From: Chloroflexota bacterium
Lineage (GTDB): Bacteria > Chloroflexota > Dehalococcoidia > UBA2979
Direction: 5' to 3'
Assembly: GCA_016875695.1 (NCBI GenBank)
Contig: VGPB01000075.1
Location: 1 to 8,650, forward strand
Length of the DNA: 8,650 bases
Shown here: in pieces, positions 1 to 6,430 of the stretch
Layout of the letters: the number at the start of each line of letters is the position of its first letter
Numbering within the stretch: position 1 is the stretch's first letter
Program-made: the position numbers and the translations under genes
Notes under the pieces: model-generated
Database searches by the model: none
What the model was told of the DNA's origin: nothing
The model's input: only the letters and a program-made list of their open reading frames with translations

Positions 1-77
1 CGGCGTCGAGCGCGGCGCCGTCTCGCCCCCGCTGGTGGCAGCGCCTGGCAGCGAGGCGGTAGGTGCGGGCACGCGGC

Positions 78-230
78 ATGCTGCGAGCGCCGGCGGCGCT
101 GGCGCTCGCGCTGGTGGTCGCGTGCAGTGACGACCCCGCCCCCGCGGCCCCCGAGAGCGCCGTCCCGACGAGCAGCGCGACGGCTGCCGCGACACCCACC
201 CAGCCGCGCACCACGGCCGGGACCCCGGCG
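78..230 (+). pseudogene. Truncated lipoprotein gene, 5' end only
   Basis: The ATG at 78 opens a typical lipoprotein signal peptide: a short basic start (MLRAP), an Ala/Leu core (LALALVV) and a lipobox VVAC with the lipid-acceptor Cys at residue 16. SDDP and a low-complexity Ala/Thr/Pro linker follow. The pattern closely mirrors the lipoprotein at 4099 (ML-x-x-P, LAL, AC, then DDEP and an ATAA/TPTP linker), so the two are probably relatives. After about base 230 the frame turns into Arg-rich shadow sequence as far as the TGA at 441-443. The opposite strand there encodes a recognisable fragment of another gene, so the mature domain is missing. A GTG at 63 in the same frame is an alternative start. 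No strong ribosome-binding site is visible. I read this as the stump of an exported lipoprotein broken near 230-240; the lost domain is unknown. Confidence 0.5.
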
Positions 231-344
231 CCGTCAGCACGGCGGGATCGCGATCGCAGAACACGACGTCGTGGCCCCACTCGGCCAGCCCGCGCCCCGT
301 CGCCTGCCCGACTACCCCGCGCCGATAATCGCGATCGTCACCAC
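229..344 (-). pseudogene. UDP-glucose/GDP-mannose dehydrogenase N-terminal fragment, frameshifted
   Basis: On the minus strand a GTG at 344-342, preceded five bases upstream by GGAGG (350-354 on the + strand), reads VVTIAIIGAG and then hits TAG at 314-312. Restoring one lost base, most simply TAC-GTC in place of TA-GTC, gives GAGYVGQATGRG (300s to 289) and then LAEWGHDVVFCDRDPAVLTA, ending near 229. This is the first beta-alpha-beta unit of an NAD-binding Rossmann fold: a GxGxxG loop, then an acidic residue (the D of FCDRD) where the NAD ribose is bound. The style is that of the UDP-glucose 6-dehydrogenase family, which oxidises nucleotide sugars for polysaccharide synthesis. The remaining roughly 370 residues of a normal enzyme do not follow; an unrelated lipoprotein start occupies the sequence on the other strand. 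It is a dead fragment with both a 1-base deletion and a 3' truncation. Assignment to the broad family is fairly safe, to the exact enzyme less so. Confidence 0.55.
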
Positions 345-376
345 ATCCGCCTCCAGCCCCGCGTCCGCCGCCGTGC

Positions 377-423
377 GAACCGAACGTGCGTTCTCCTGAC
401 GAACGCCAGCGTTCGACCCGTTC
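377..423. promoter_or_regulatory. Cluster of six GAAC/GTTC half-sites, LexA-box-like
   Basis: Within 47 bases there are GAAC at 377-380, 382-385 and 401-404, and GTTC at 390-393, 411-414 and 420-423. The segment 381-394 (CGAACGTGCGTTCT) matches the Bacillus-type LexA/DinR consensus CGAACRNRYGTTYC at 13 of 14 positions. The segment 400-415 (CGAACGC-CA-GCGTTCG) is a perfect 7-bp inverted repeat with a 2-nt centre, so its half-sites are spaced by six rather than four. The cluster lies 40-80 bases upstream of the GTG of the dehydrogenase fragment on the minus strand. On the plus strand it precedes a GGAGG (424-428) and an ATG at 440 that opens only a 30-codon frame. It looks like an operator region left by, or still serving, a gene I cannot identify. 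Apart from this, the stretch 345-503 shows no gene. Confidence 0.4.
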
Positions 424-503
424 GGAGGTACGACGGCCAATGAGGCGAATCCAGTACAACCGGGCGCAAGAAACACGCACGGGGCGTCCCCTACGGGAAA
501 TCC

Positions 504-2681
504 CTACGCCTCGGCGCGCGAGACCGAGATGATGCCGCGCACGGCCTCCAGCCGCGACATCAGGCGCGCGACCTGCGTGCGCCCCTGCGTCTCCAGCATG
601 AGATGCACCGTGGTCGTGCGGTCGTCGTGCTCCTGCGTGCGCACGCCGACCATGTTGACGTTCTCCGACGCCACGAGCGTGCTCACGTCGCGCAGCAACC
701 CGACGCGGTCCCACGCATGCACGCATACGGCCGCGATGTACAGGTCGCCGGCCGGACCCCAGTCGCACTCCACCAGGCGCTCGGCGTCCACCTGCCGGCG
801 CACGTTCGGGCAGTCGCGACGGTGCACCGTCACACCGCGCGAGCGCGTGATGAAGCCGATGATACCGTCACCGGGCAGCGGCCCGCAGCAGCGCGCGAGC
901 ACCACGTGCAACCCCAACTCGCCGAGCACGTGCACCCCGCTCGACGTCCGGCGCTCGCGCCGTACGGGCGCGTCCTCGACGACGGGCGGCGGCGCCGGCG
1001 GTGCGTGCTCAGCGAGCCGCTGCGCCAGCGACTGCAACGACACGTCGCCGTACCCGATCGCCGCGAGCATGTCGTCGAACGCGTCGTAGCCGAGCTGCAA
1101 CGCAATGCCGGCCGGCACCTCCGCGACGCCGAGCTTGCGACGCTCGCGCTCGAGCAACTCCTTGCCGCGCGCGATGTTCTCGGCGCGCCCCGCGCGGCGG
1201 AACCACTGCCGCACCTTCTGGCGCGAGTGGCTGGATCCGAGGAAGCCGAGCGCAGGAATCAGCCAGTCACGGGACGGCCCGCGATCGCTCCTGCCGCGCA
1301 GCACCTCGACCACGTCGCCGGTGCGCAGCCGCGTCGCGAGCGGCACGAGCCGCCCGTTCACGCGTGCGCCCACACAGTAGTGCCCCAGGTCCGTATGCAC
1401 GCTGTATGCGAAGTCGATGGGCGTGCTGCCCGCCGGGAGCATCCGCACGTCGCCACGCGGCGTGTACACGAACACCTGCTCGCGGAACACGTCCGACTTC
1501 ACGGACTCCAAGAAGTCGTCCGTACCGGACGCCTCCTGCTGCCACTCGATGAGGCGGCGCAGCCAAGCTAGCCGCTCCTCGTACTGGACGTCGCGCTTGC
1601 GCGACTCTCCCTTGTACTGCCAATGTGCCGCGACGCCGTACTCCGCCAGCTCGTGCATCTCGTGCGTACGGATCTGCACCTCGAACGGGTGCGCGCCCGA
1701 CCCCATGACCGTGGTGTGCAGCGACTGGTACAGCGATTGCTTCGGGCTCGCGATGTAGTCGTCGAAGCCGCCGGGCAGCGGCAGCCATGTCTGGTGCACG
1801 ATGCCCAGCGCGTTGTAGCAGTCCCCGACCGTTTCCACGAGCACACGCACCGCGATCAGATCGTGGATCTGGTCCAGCGTCTTCCCGTCGCGTGCGTAGC
1901 GCAGCATCTTGTTGCGGATCGAGTACAGGTGCTTGACGCGCCCCGCCACCTCCGCGGCGATGCCCGCCGCCGCGAGCGCGTCGCGCAACTCGTGCTCGAT
2001 GCGCCGCACGAAGCGCTCGCGCTCGCTGCGCCGCGACGCCACCATCTCGGCGACGCGCGCGTGCGCCTGCGGCTCGAGGTAGCGGAACGCGAGGTCCTCG
2101 AGCTCCGACATAAACTGCCAGATGCCGAGGCGGCCCGCGAGCGGCGCGTAGATGTCCATCGTCTCGCGCGCGATCGCCTGCTGCCGCGACTCCGGCAGGA
2201 ACTCCAGCGTGCGCATGTTGTGCAGGCGGTCGGCGAGCTTGAGGATGACGACGCGCACGTCCTCGGCCATCGCCACGAACATCTTGCGCAGCGTCTCGGC
2301 GTCGGCGCTCGAGCGCGCGCCGCCGCCCGCCGGAGCCGGCCCCATCACGCTGATCTTCGTCGCGCCGTCGACGAGCTTCGCCACGTCCGCGCCGAAGCGC
2401 AGCGCGAGCTCCTCGCCCGCGACGCCGCAGTCCTCGATGACGTCATGCAGCAGCGCCGCCGCCACGGTCGCGGCGTCCACGCGCAGCTCCGCGACGAGCT
2501 GCGCCACTGCGACCGGGTGCGTGATAAATGGATCTCCGGACTGGCGCAGCTGCCCATCGTGCGCGCGCGTCGCGAAGTCCAGCGCCGCGCGCACGGCCTC
2601 CACCCGGTCGTCCGGCAGGTAGCTCGCCAGAGCAATCAGCAACGACTGCACGTCGGCGGGAGTGCCGCGAGAGACGACCAT
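504..2681 (-). CDS. rel: Bifunctional (p)ppGpp synthetase/hydrolase, RelA/SpoT (Rel) family
   Basis: This is the cytoplasmic stringent-response enzyme: it transfers pyrophosphate from ATP to GDP/GTP and, through its HD domain, hydrolyses (p)ppGpp. The product is 725 residues, normal for a long Rel. Domains in order: HD hydrolase about 25-190 with H55 (ITHP), H79-D80 (LLHDVIED) and D151 (KLADRLHN), the metal ligands of the family; synthetase about 245-360 with RVKHLYSI, D274 (HDLIAVRV), YQSLHTTV and E334 in EVQIRT; TGS about 400-462 (VFVYTPRGDV, STPIDFAYSVHT); a zinc-finger/CC region about 590-626 (LARCCGPLPGDG, RRDCPN); and a C-terminal ACT domain about 647-725. Both active sites look intact. 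The loop that is RFKD in many bifunctional Rels reads GFDD here (305-308). The start chosen is the ATG at 2681. GCGAGG abuts it with no spacer, so classical SD use is doubtful. An extended -10-like TGATACGTT (minus strand, TACGTT at 2696-2691) would give a near-leaderless transcript. The stop is TAG. It is divergent from hisS. Confidence 0.97.
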   Translation of the reverse strand: MVVSRGTPADVQSLLIALASYLPDDRVEAVRAALDFATRAHDGQLRQSGDPFITHPVAVAQLVAELRVDAATVAAALLHDVIEDCGVAGEELALRFGADVAKLVDGATKISVMGPAPAGGGARSSADAETLRKMFVAMAEDVRVVILKLADRLHNMRTLEFLPESRQQAIARETMDIYAPLAGRLGIWQFMSELEDLAFRYLEPQAHARVAEMVASRRSERERFVRRIEHELRDALAAAGIAAEVAGRVKHLYSIRNKMLRYARDGKTLDQIHDLIAVRVLVETVGDCYNALGIVHQTWLPLPGGFDDYIASPKQSLYQSLHTTVMGSGAHPFEVQIRTHEMHELAEYGVAAHWQYKGESRKRDVQYEERLAWLRRLIEWQQEASGTDDFLESVKSDVFREQVFVYTPRGDVRMLPAGSTPIDFAYSVHTDLGHYCVGARVNGRLVPLATRLRTGDVVEVLRGRSDRGPSRDWLIPALGFLGSSHSRQKVRQWFRRAGRAENIARGKELLERERRKLGVAEVPAGIALQLGYDAFDDMLAAIGYGDVSLQSLAQRLAEHAPPAPPPVVEDAPVRRERRTSSGVHVLGELGLHVVLARCCGPLPGDGIIGFITRSRGVTVHRRDCPNVRRQVDAERLVECDWGPAGDLYIAAVCVHAWDRVGLLRDVSTLVASENVNMVGVRTQEHDDRTTTVHLMLETQGRTQVARLMSRLEAVRGIISVSRAEA

Positions 2682-2741
2682 CCTCGCAATAACGTATCAC
2701 GCGTGTAGCGGCATCACAGCAGCAAGCCCCGGATAGCACAG

Positions 2742-2755
2742 CGAACATATGTTTC
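2742..2755. promoter_or_regulatory. Candidate LexA (DinR-type SOS) box
   Basis: CGAACATATGTTTC matches every position of the Bacillus/Firmicutes LexA consensus CGAACRNRYGTTYC, and its core AACATATGTT (2744-2753) is a perfect palindrome. It sits midway between two divergent starts, about 63 bases from the ATG of hisS and 68 from that of rel, and shares bases 2750-2755 with the parS site. A second, 13/14 match occurs at 381-394 in this window. Against it: the box lies upstream of the likely -35 positions of both genes, not over a promoter core, and I do not know the LexA motif of this lineage. A match is not proof of binding. Confidence 0.45.
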
Positions 2756-2765
2756 ACGTGAAACG
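2750..2765. other. parS: parS chromosomal partition site (ParB-binding)
   Basis: TGTTTCACGTGAAACG matches the broadly conserved bacterial parS consensus TGTTTCACGTGAAACA at 15 of 16 positions. The inner 14 bp, GTTTCACGTGAAAC (2751-2764), form a perfect palindrome. In the ParABS system, ParB loads on such sites, spreads as a clamp and recruits SMC; ParA then segregates the region. The site is intergenic, between the divergent rel and hisS. parS sites usually cluster near the replication origin, but no dnaA, parA or parB gene is present in the window to confirm this. A full-length palindromic match in otherwise GC-rich DNA is very unlikely by chance. Confidence 0.85.
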
Positions 2766-2798
2766 CGGCGCCCCGCTGCCCGCAGTCCCGCGGCCTCG

Positions 2799-2804
2799 TA
2801 GACT
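2799..2804 (+). promoter_or_regulatory. Candidate -10 element for a leaderless hisS transcript
   Basis: TAGACT (four of six matches to TATAAT) ends exactly six bases before the hisS ATG at 2811, which would place transcription initiation at or next to the start codon. No Shine-Dalgarno is visible between 2785 and 2810, and no good -35 hexamer appears at the usual spacing. The same hexamer at the same distance precedes prfA. Confidence 0.5.
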
Positions 2805-2810
2805 CCCCGC

Positions 2811-4106
2811 ATGGCCGACACGACCCAGCCCCGTGCCCCGCGTGGCATGCACGACATCCTCCCGGAGGACACGGCCCTGTGGCGCCACATCCGCGACACC
2901 GCCGAGCGGGTAGGATGCCTGTTCGGCTACCGCCAGCTGCAGACTCCGCTCGTCGAGGACGCCTCGGTCTTCCTGCGCACCGTCGGCGACGAGAGCGACA
3001 TCGTCGCCAAGGAGATGTACGTGTTCGAGGACCGCGGCGGCGACCGCCTCGCGCTGCGCCCGGAGGGCACCGCCGCCGCCTGTCGCGCCTACCTCGAGCA
3101 CGGCATGGGAAGCCGCCCGCAGCCGGTGCGGCTGTACTACTTCGGCCCGATGTTCCGCTACGACCGCCCGCAGGCCGGCCGCTACCGCCAGCTCTGGCAG
3201 TTCGGCGTCGAGTGCATCGGCGACGCGTCGCCGGCCGCAGACGTCGAGGTAATCGAGCTACAGCGCACGCTCTACGAGCAGCTCGGCCTCGGCGACCTCA
3301 CGCTGCGCATCAACTCGATCGGCACCGCCGCCACCCGCCACCGCTACGTCGAGCTGCTGCGCGAGCACTTCCGTCCTCACGCCGCCACGCTGTCGCGCGA
3401 CTCGCAGCGCCGCTTCGAGACGAACGTGCTGCGCATTCTCGACTCGAAGGAGGACGCCGCGCACCCGGCCGTGCTCGCCGCGCCGAGCATCCTCGACCAC
3501 CTCGAGCCCGCGGACGCGCAGCACTTCGCGGAGGTGCGCGCGCTGCTCGACGCGCTCGGCGTCGCGTACAAGGTCGACCCGCGCATCGTGCGCGGCCTCG
3601 ACTACTACGCGCGCACGGTCTGGGAGTTCGAGCCGCGCGGCGCCGGCGGCCAGTCGACCGTCGGCGCCGGCGGCCGCTACGACGGCTTGATCGAGCTGCT
3701 CGGCGGCCCGCACACGCCCGGCACCGGCTTCGCGACCGGCATCGAGCGCATCGTGCTCAATCTCCGCGATCGCGGCGCCGCCGGCACCGAGCCGCCAGTC
3801 GACGTGTACACCGCGCCGCTTGGGGAGGCCGGCCACGTCGCGACGCTGCGCCTGGCGCGCGAGCTGCGGGCAGCAGGCATCGCCGTGCGCCTCGGCGCGC
3901 CCGGCCGCGGCCTGCGCGCCCACTTCCGCGCCGCCGAGTCCGCCGCGGCGCGCTACATCGCCATCGTCGGCGACGACGAGGCCGCCCGCGGCGTCGTGCA
4001 GCTCAAGCCGCTCGCGACGGAGGGCGAACAGCAGGAGGTCGGCGTCGGCGCGGCGATCGAGGCCGTGCGGGGCCGCTCCTCGCGGGGCATCACCCCCGAT
4101 GCTTAA
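2811..4106 (+). CDS. hisS: Histidyl-tRNA synthetase
   Basis: Class II aminoacyl-tRNA synthetase that charges tRNA-His with histidine in the cytoplasm. The 431 residues fit the usual bacterial length. The N-terminus carries the family start RGMHDILPED (11-20). The class II core shows motif 1 around PLVEDASVF (46-54), LRPEGTAA (82-89), motif 2 FRYDRPQAGRYRQLWQ (115-130), and the histidine-binding signatures RGLDYYARTVWEF (261-273, HisA) and GAGGRYDGL (285-293, HisB). Motif 3 is GTGFATGIERI (304-314), with the catalytic Arg in ER. The C-terminal anticodon-binding domain runs from about 329 (VDVYTAPLG), with RYIAIVGDDE near 381-390. The ATG at 2811 is the family-consistent start; it lacks an SD and is preceded by TAGACT, suggesting leaderless expression. 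The gene ends in TAA at 4104-4106, inside the first codons of the following lipoprotein gene, so the two are probably co-transcribed. Divergent from rel across a gap holding parS. Confidence 0.97.
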   Translation: MADTTQPRAPRGMHDILPEDTALWRHIRDTAERVGCLFGYRQLQTPLVEDASVFLRTVGDESDIVAKEMYVFEDRGGDRLALRPEGTAAACRAYLEHGMGSRPQPVRLYYFGPMFRYDRPQAGRYRQLWQFGVECIGDASPAADVEVIELQRTLYEQLGLGDLTLRINSIGTAATRHRYVELLREHFRPHAATLSRDSQRRFETNVLRILDSKEDAAHPAVLAAPSILDHLEPADAQHFAEVRALLDALGVAYKVDPRIVRGLDYYARTVWEFEPRGAGGQSTVGAGGRYDGLIELLGGPHTPGTGFATGIERIVLNLRDRGAAGTEPPVDVYTAPLGEAGHVATLRLARELRAAGIAVRLGAPGRGLRAHFRAAESAAARYIAIVGDDEAARGVVQLKPLATEGEQQEVGVGAAIEAVRGRSSRGITPDA

Positions 4107-5325
4107 GCGCCCCTTGCTCGCACTCAGCTGCGTGCTCGCGCTGGGCCTCGCAGCGTGCGACGACGAGCCACGCGCAGACGCTAGGCCGAGCAGCACCACC
4201 ATCGCCGCAACGGCCGCAGTCCCAGCGGCCACCACGCGAACCGCCGCGATTAGCGCGACCGTGACGCCGACGCCCACGCCGTTCGCGCCGAGCCCGGGCG
4301 CGCGCACCATTTCCGGGCTGTTCGACGAGCCCCGCCCCGCCCTCGCCGCCCAGCAGCTGCCGCTGCCGACGCCGCCGGCTTCATCGCTTCCTGCACAGGG
4401 GCCGTACGAGCTCGTGCTCTACGACACACGGACGGGTGCCCGCACCGAGCTCGGCACGGGCGAGATGCCGAGCTTCTCGCCGGACGGCAAGCGGCTCGCG
4501 TAGACCGCGCCCGCGCCCGACAGCCGTGAGTTGTGGGTGCTCGACCTGCAGTCGCGGCAGCAGTGCTCGCTCGGACCCACGCGGCTCGCGTACTGGATCG
4601 CCGAGCGCGCGCTGATCGCCTACCTGCCGGGCGGAAACGAGCTCGAGCGCGTGGACAGCGAAACAGCCGCCCGATCGTTCCACGGCGGCGCGAACTTCAA
4701 TCCAGTCGTCCGCCCGGTGGAGACGGGTGGCTTCCGGCTCGAGCCGATCGGACAGCACACGTACTCGTCGTGGCGGTTGGCATACCGCGTCGTCGACCTC
4801 GCGGAACGCCTCGCGCCGCTGGAGTTCGAAGCGTACCGAGCGGTGCTGGCCTCCGACAGCGTGCTGGCGCTCGCCACGACGCCCACGCGCAGAGCAGCAC
4901 AGCTGACGGGGACCCCGGGCCCGCAGAACGAGAGCATCGACGCAAACATCTTCATCGTCGAGCCATCCACCGGCGCGGCGACGTTCATCGCATCCGCGAG
5001 CGTGACCGCCCGAAACTGGCCGTTCGCAACGAGCGGAGAGTGCGTCGCTTGGACCGATCGCTACTGTCCATCGGAAGGGGCGCGAACCAGCGCTTACGAT
5101 CGGCGCACGGGGCACATCGTGCAGTTCGGTCGCGGGATGTGGCTCGTGCTGACGCCGCGAGGCGAGCTCGGCATGGGCAAGTTCGGGCCGCAGGCGCTGT
5201 TCGACCTTGCCACGCTACGCTACGAGTTCCTGCTGCCGGCCGGGCCGGTGGATGTTGCCTGGTCTCCGGACTACCGCTACGCCGCACGCGGCTTCACGGG
5301 TGGCCACGGCGGGCTCTGCCCCTAG
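4099..5325 (+). pseudogene. TolB-like (SPDG-repeat) lipoprotein gene with in-frame TAG
   Basis: The ATG at 4099 overlaps the hisS end by 8 nt (ATGCTTAA), implying translational coupling. The product starts with a lipoprotein signal peptide (MLKRPLLALSCVLALGLAAC, lipobox LAAC, Cys20), then a long Ala/Thr/Pro linker to about residue 105. From about residue 113 beta-propeller-like strands begin: YELVLYDTRTGARTELG, then FSPDGKRLA directly before TAG at codon 135 (4501-4503). The same frame continues with good coding character: ELWVLDLQSRQ, IFIVEPSTGA, and a last DVAWSPDYRYA repeat, to a TAG at 5323-5325. In SPDGKRLAY-type repeats the residue at the TAG is usually Tyr, so TAC-to-TAG is the simplest lesion. 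Intact, it would be a 408-residue surface protein whose ligand is unknown; TolB-like propellers bind partners, and no enzyme function is implied. The end may also be short: one base fewer in the C run before 5323 would extend the frame to a TGA at about 5358. A nonsense mutation, sequencing error or readthrough cannot be told apart here. Confidence 0.75.
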
Positions 5326-5351
5326 CCACGGGCCGTACCTCTCCTCGCTGC

Positions 5352-5357
5352 TAGACT
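5352..5357 (+). promoter_or_regulatory. Candidate -10 element for a leaderless prfA transcript
   Basis: TAGACT is followed by exactly six bases (GAGCGC) and the prfA ATG at 5364, the same arrangement as at hisS. There is no Shine-Dalgarno stronger than GAG and no recognisable -35. It lies in the 38-nt gap after the lipoprotein stop, so prfA may have its own promoter as well as readthrough from hisS. Confidence 0.5.
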
Positions 5358-5363
5358 GAGCGC

Positions 5364-6428
5364 ATGTTCGAGCGGCTAGCCGATGTCGAGGCGCGGTTCG
5401 AAGAGCTGGGGCGACTGCTCGGCTCGGCGGAAGTCGTCGCTGACCCGCGCCAGCTGCAGGCGCTCGGGCGCGAGCGCGCGTCGCTCGAGGAGCTCGTGCG
5501 GCTGTACCGGCGCTACCGCGAGTCGGAGCAGGCGCTAGCGGATGCGCGGACGCTCGCGCGCGACGCGGACGAGGAGCTGCGCGCGCTCGGTCGCGAGGAG
5601 GAGGAGCGGCTTGCGCCCAAGGTCGACGCCATGCAGCAGGAGCTGCGGCTCGCGATGCTGCCGAAGGACCCGGCCGATGACCGCGACGTGATCGTCGAGA
5701 TCCGCGCCGGCACCGGCGGTGACGAGGCGGCGCTGTTCGCGGCTGACCTGTTCAAGATGTACCAGCGCTACGCCGAGCGCCGCCGCTGGAAGACGGAGGT
5801 CATCAACACCTCGGAGGCCGGCCCCGGCGGCTACCGCGAGATCGTGTTCGAAGTGCACGGCCAGGGCGCGTACTCGCGGCTGAAATTCGAATCGGGCGTG
5901 CATCGCGTGCAGCGCGTCCCGGAGACCGAGGCGCAGGGCCGCATCCATACCTCGACGGCGACGGTGGCCGTGCTGCCCGAGGTCGACGAGGTGGAGGTGG
6001 ACATCAACTGGGACGACGTGCGCATCGACATCTTCCACTCAGGCGGCGCGGGCGGGCAGAACGTGAACAAGGTGGCGACCGCCGTGCGCATGACGCACGC
6101 GCCGACGGGCATCGTGGTGCAGTGCCAGGACGAGCGCTCGCAGGCGAAGAACCGCGCGAAAGCGGAGGCCGTGCTACGCGCGCGCATCTACGAGCTCGAA
6201 CGCGCGCGCGCGGCCGCCGAGCAGGCGGGCACGCGCAAGGCGCAGGTCGGCACGGGCGAGCGCTCCGAGAAGATCCGCACGTACAACTTTCCGCAGGACC
6301 GCGTGACGGACCACCGCGTGAACCTAACGCTGCACTCGCTCCCGCGCCTCCTCGACGGCGAGATCGATCCGCTGATCGACGCGGTGGCGCTGGCGGAGCA
6401 GACGGAGCAGCTGCAGGCGGTGGGCTAG
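5364..6428 (+). CDS. prfA: Peptide chain release factor 1
   Basis: RF1 recognises UAG and UAA stop codons in the ribosomal A site and triggers hydrolysis of peptidyl-tRNA. At 354 residues it has the normal length. The N-terminal helical domain (1-about 105) is Leu/Glu/Arg-rich. The core carries EIRAGTGGDEAALFA (112-126) and the stop-codon-recognition stretch GVHRVQRVPETEAQGRIHTS (178-197). The discriminating tripeptide is P-x-T (PET, 186-188), as in RF1, not SPF as in RF2. The catalytic loop is SGGAGGQNVNK (226-236), with GGQ at 230-232; the Gln is the target of PrmC. DERSQAKNRAKA (256-267) and KIRTYNFPQDRVTDHR (303-318) follow. No prfB-like internal frameshift is present. The gene ends in TAG, a codon RF1 itself reads, and the frame after that stop stays open to TAA at 6606-6608 (see the zinc-ribbon entry). 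prmC follows, a common pairing. Confidence 0.98.
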   Translation: MFERLADVEARFEELGRLLGSAEVVADPRQLQALGRERASLEELVRLYRRYRESEQALADARTLARDADEELRALGREEEERLAPKVDAMQQELRLAMLPKDPADDRDVIVEIRAGTGGDEAALFAADLFKMYQRYAERRRWKTEVINTSEAGPGGYREIVFEVHGQGAYSRLKFESGVHRVQRVPETEAQGRIHTSTATVAVLPEVDEVEVDINWDDVRIDIFHSGGAGGQNVNKVATAVRMTHAPTGIVVQCQDERSQAKNRAKAEAVLRARIYELERARAAAEQAGTRKAQVGTGERSEKIRTYNFPQDRVTDHRVNLTLHSLPRLLDGEIDPLIDAVALAEQTEQLQAVG

Positions 6429-6430
6429 GC

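Noticed and set aside
3..62. Possible C-terminal tail of an upstream + strand gene (ends WWQRLAARR then TAG at 60-62)
   Set aside because: Only 19 codons are visible and another frame is also open; too little to call.
481..500. Short GGGG-CGT-CCCC hairpin after the rel stop as a terminator
   Set aside because: Only a 4-bp stem and no clear T tract on the minus strand.
440..532. Thirty-codon ORF (ATG 440, GGAGG at 424-428) downstream of the GAAC/GTTC array
   Set aside because: Arg-rich, no recognisable motif, SD spacing of 11 is long, and it runs antisense into the 3' end of rel. It may be the remnant start of a lost SOS gene, but nothing supports it as a gene now.
603..2708. Long + strand ORFs opposite rel (322 and 361 codons)
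   Set aside because: They are Arg/His-rich antisense shadows of a strongly conserved gene, as expected at this GC content.
2879..4264. 461-codon + strand ORF overlapping hisS, and the 350-codon minus ORF there
   Set aside because: Arg/Ala-rich compositional shadows; hisS explains the region fully.
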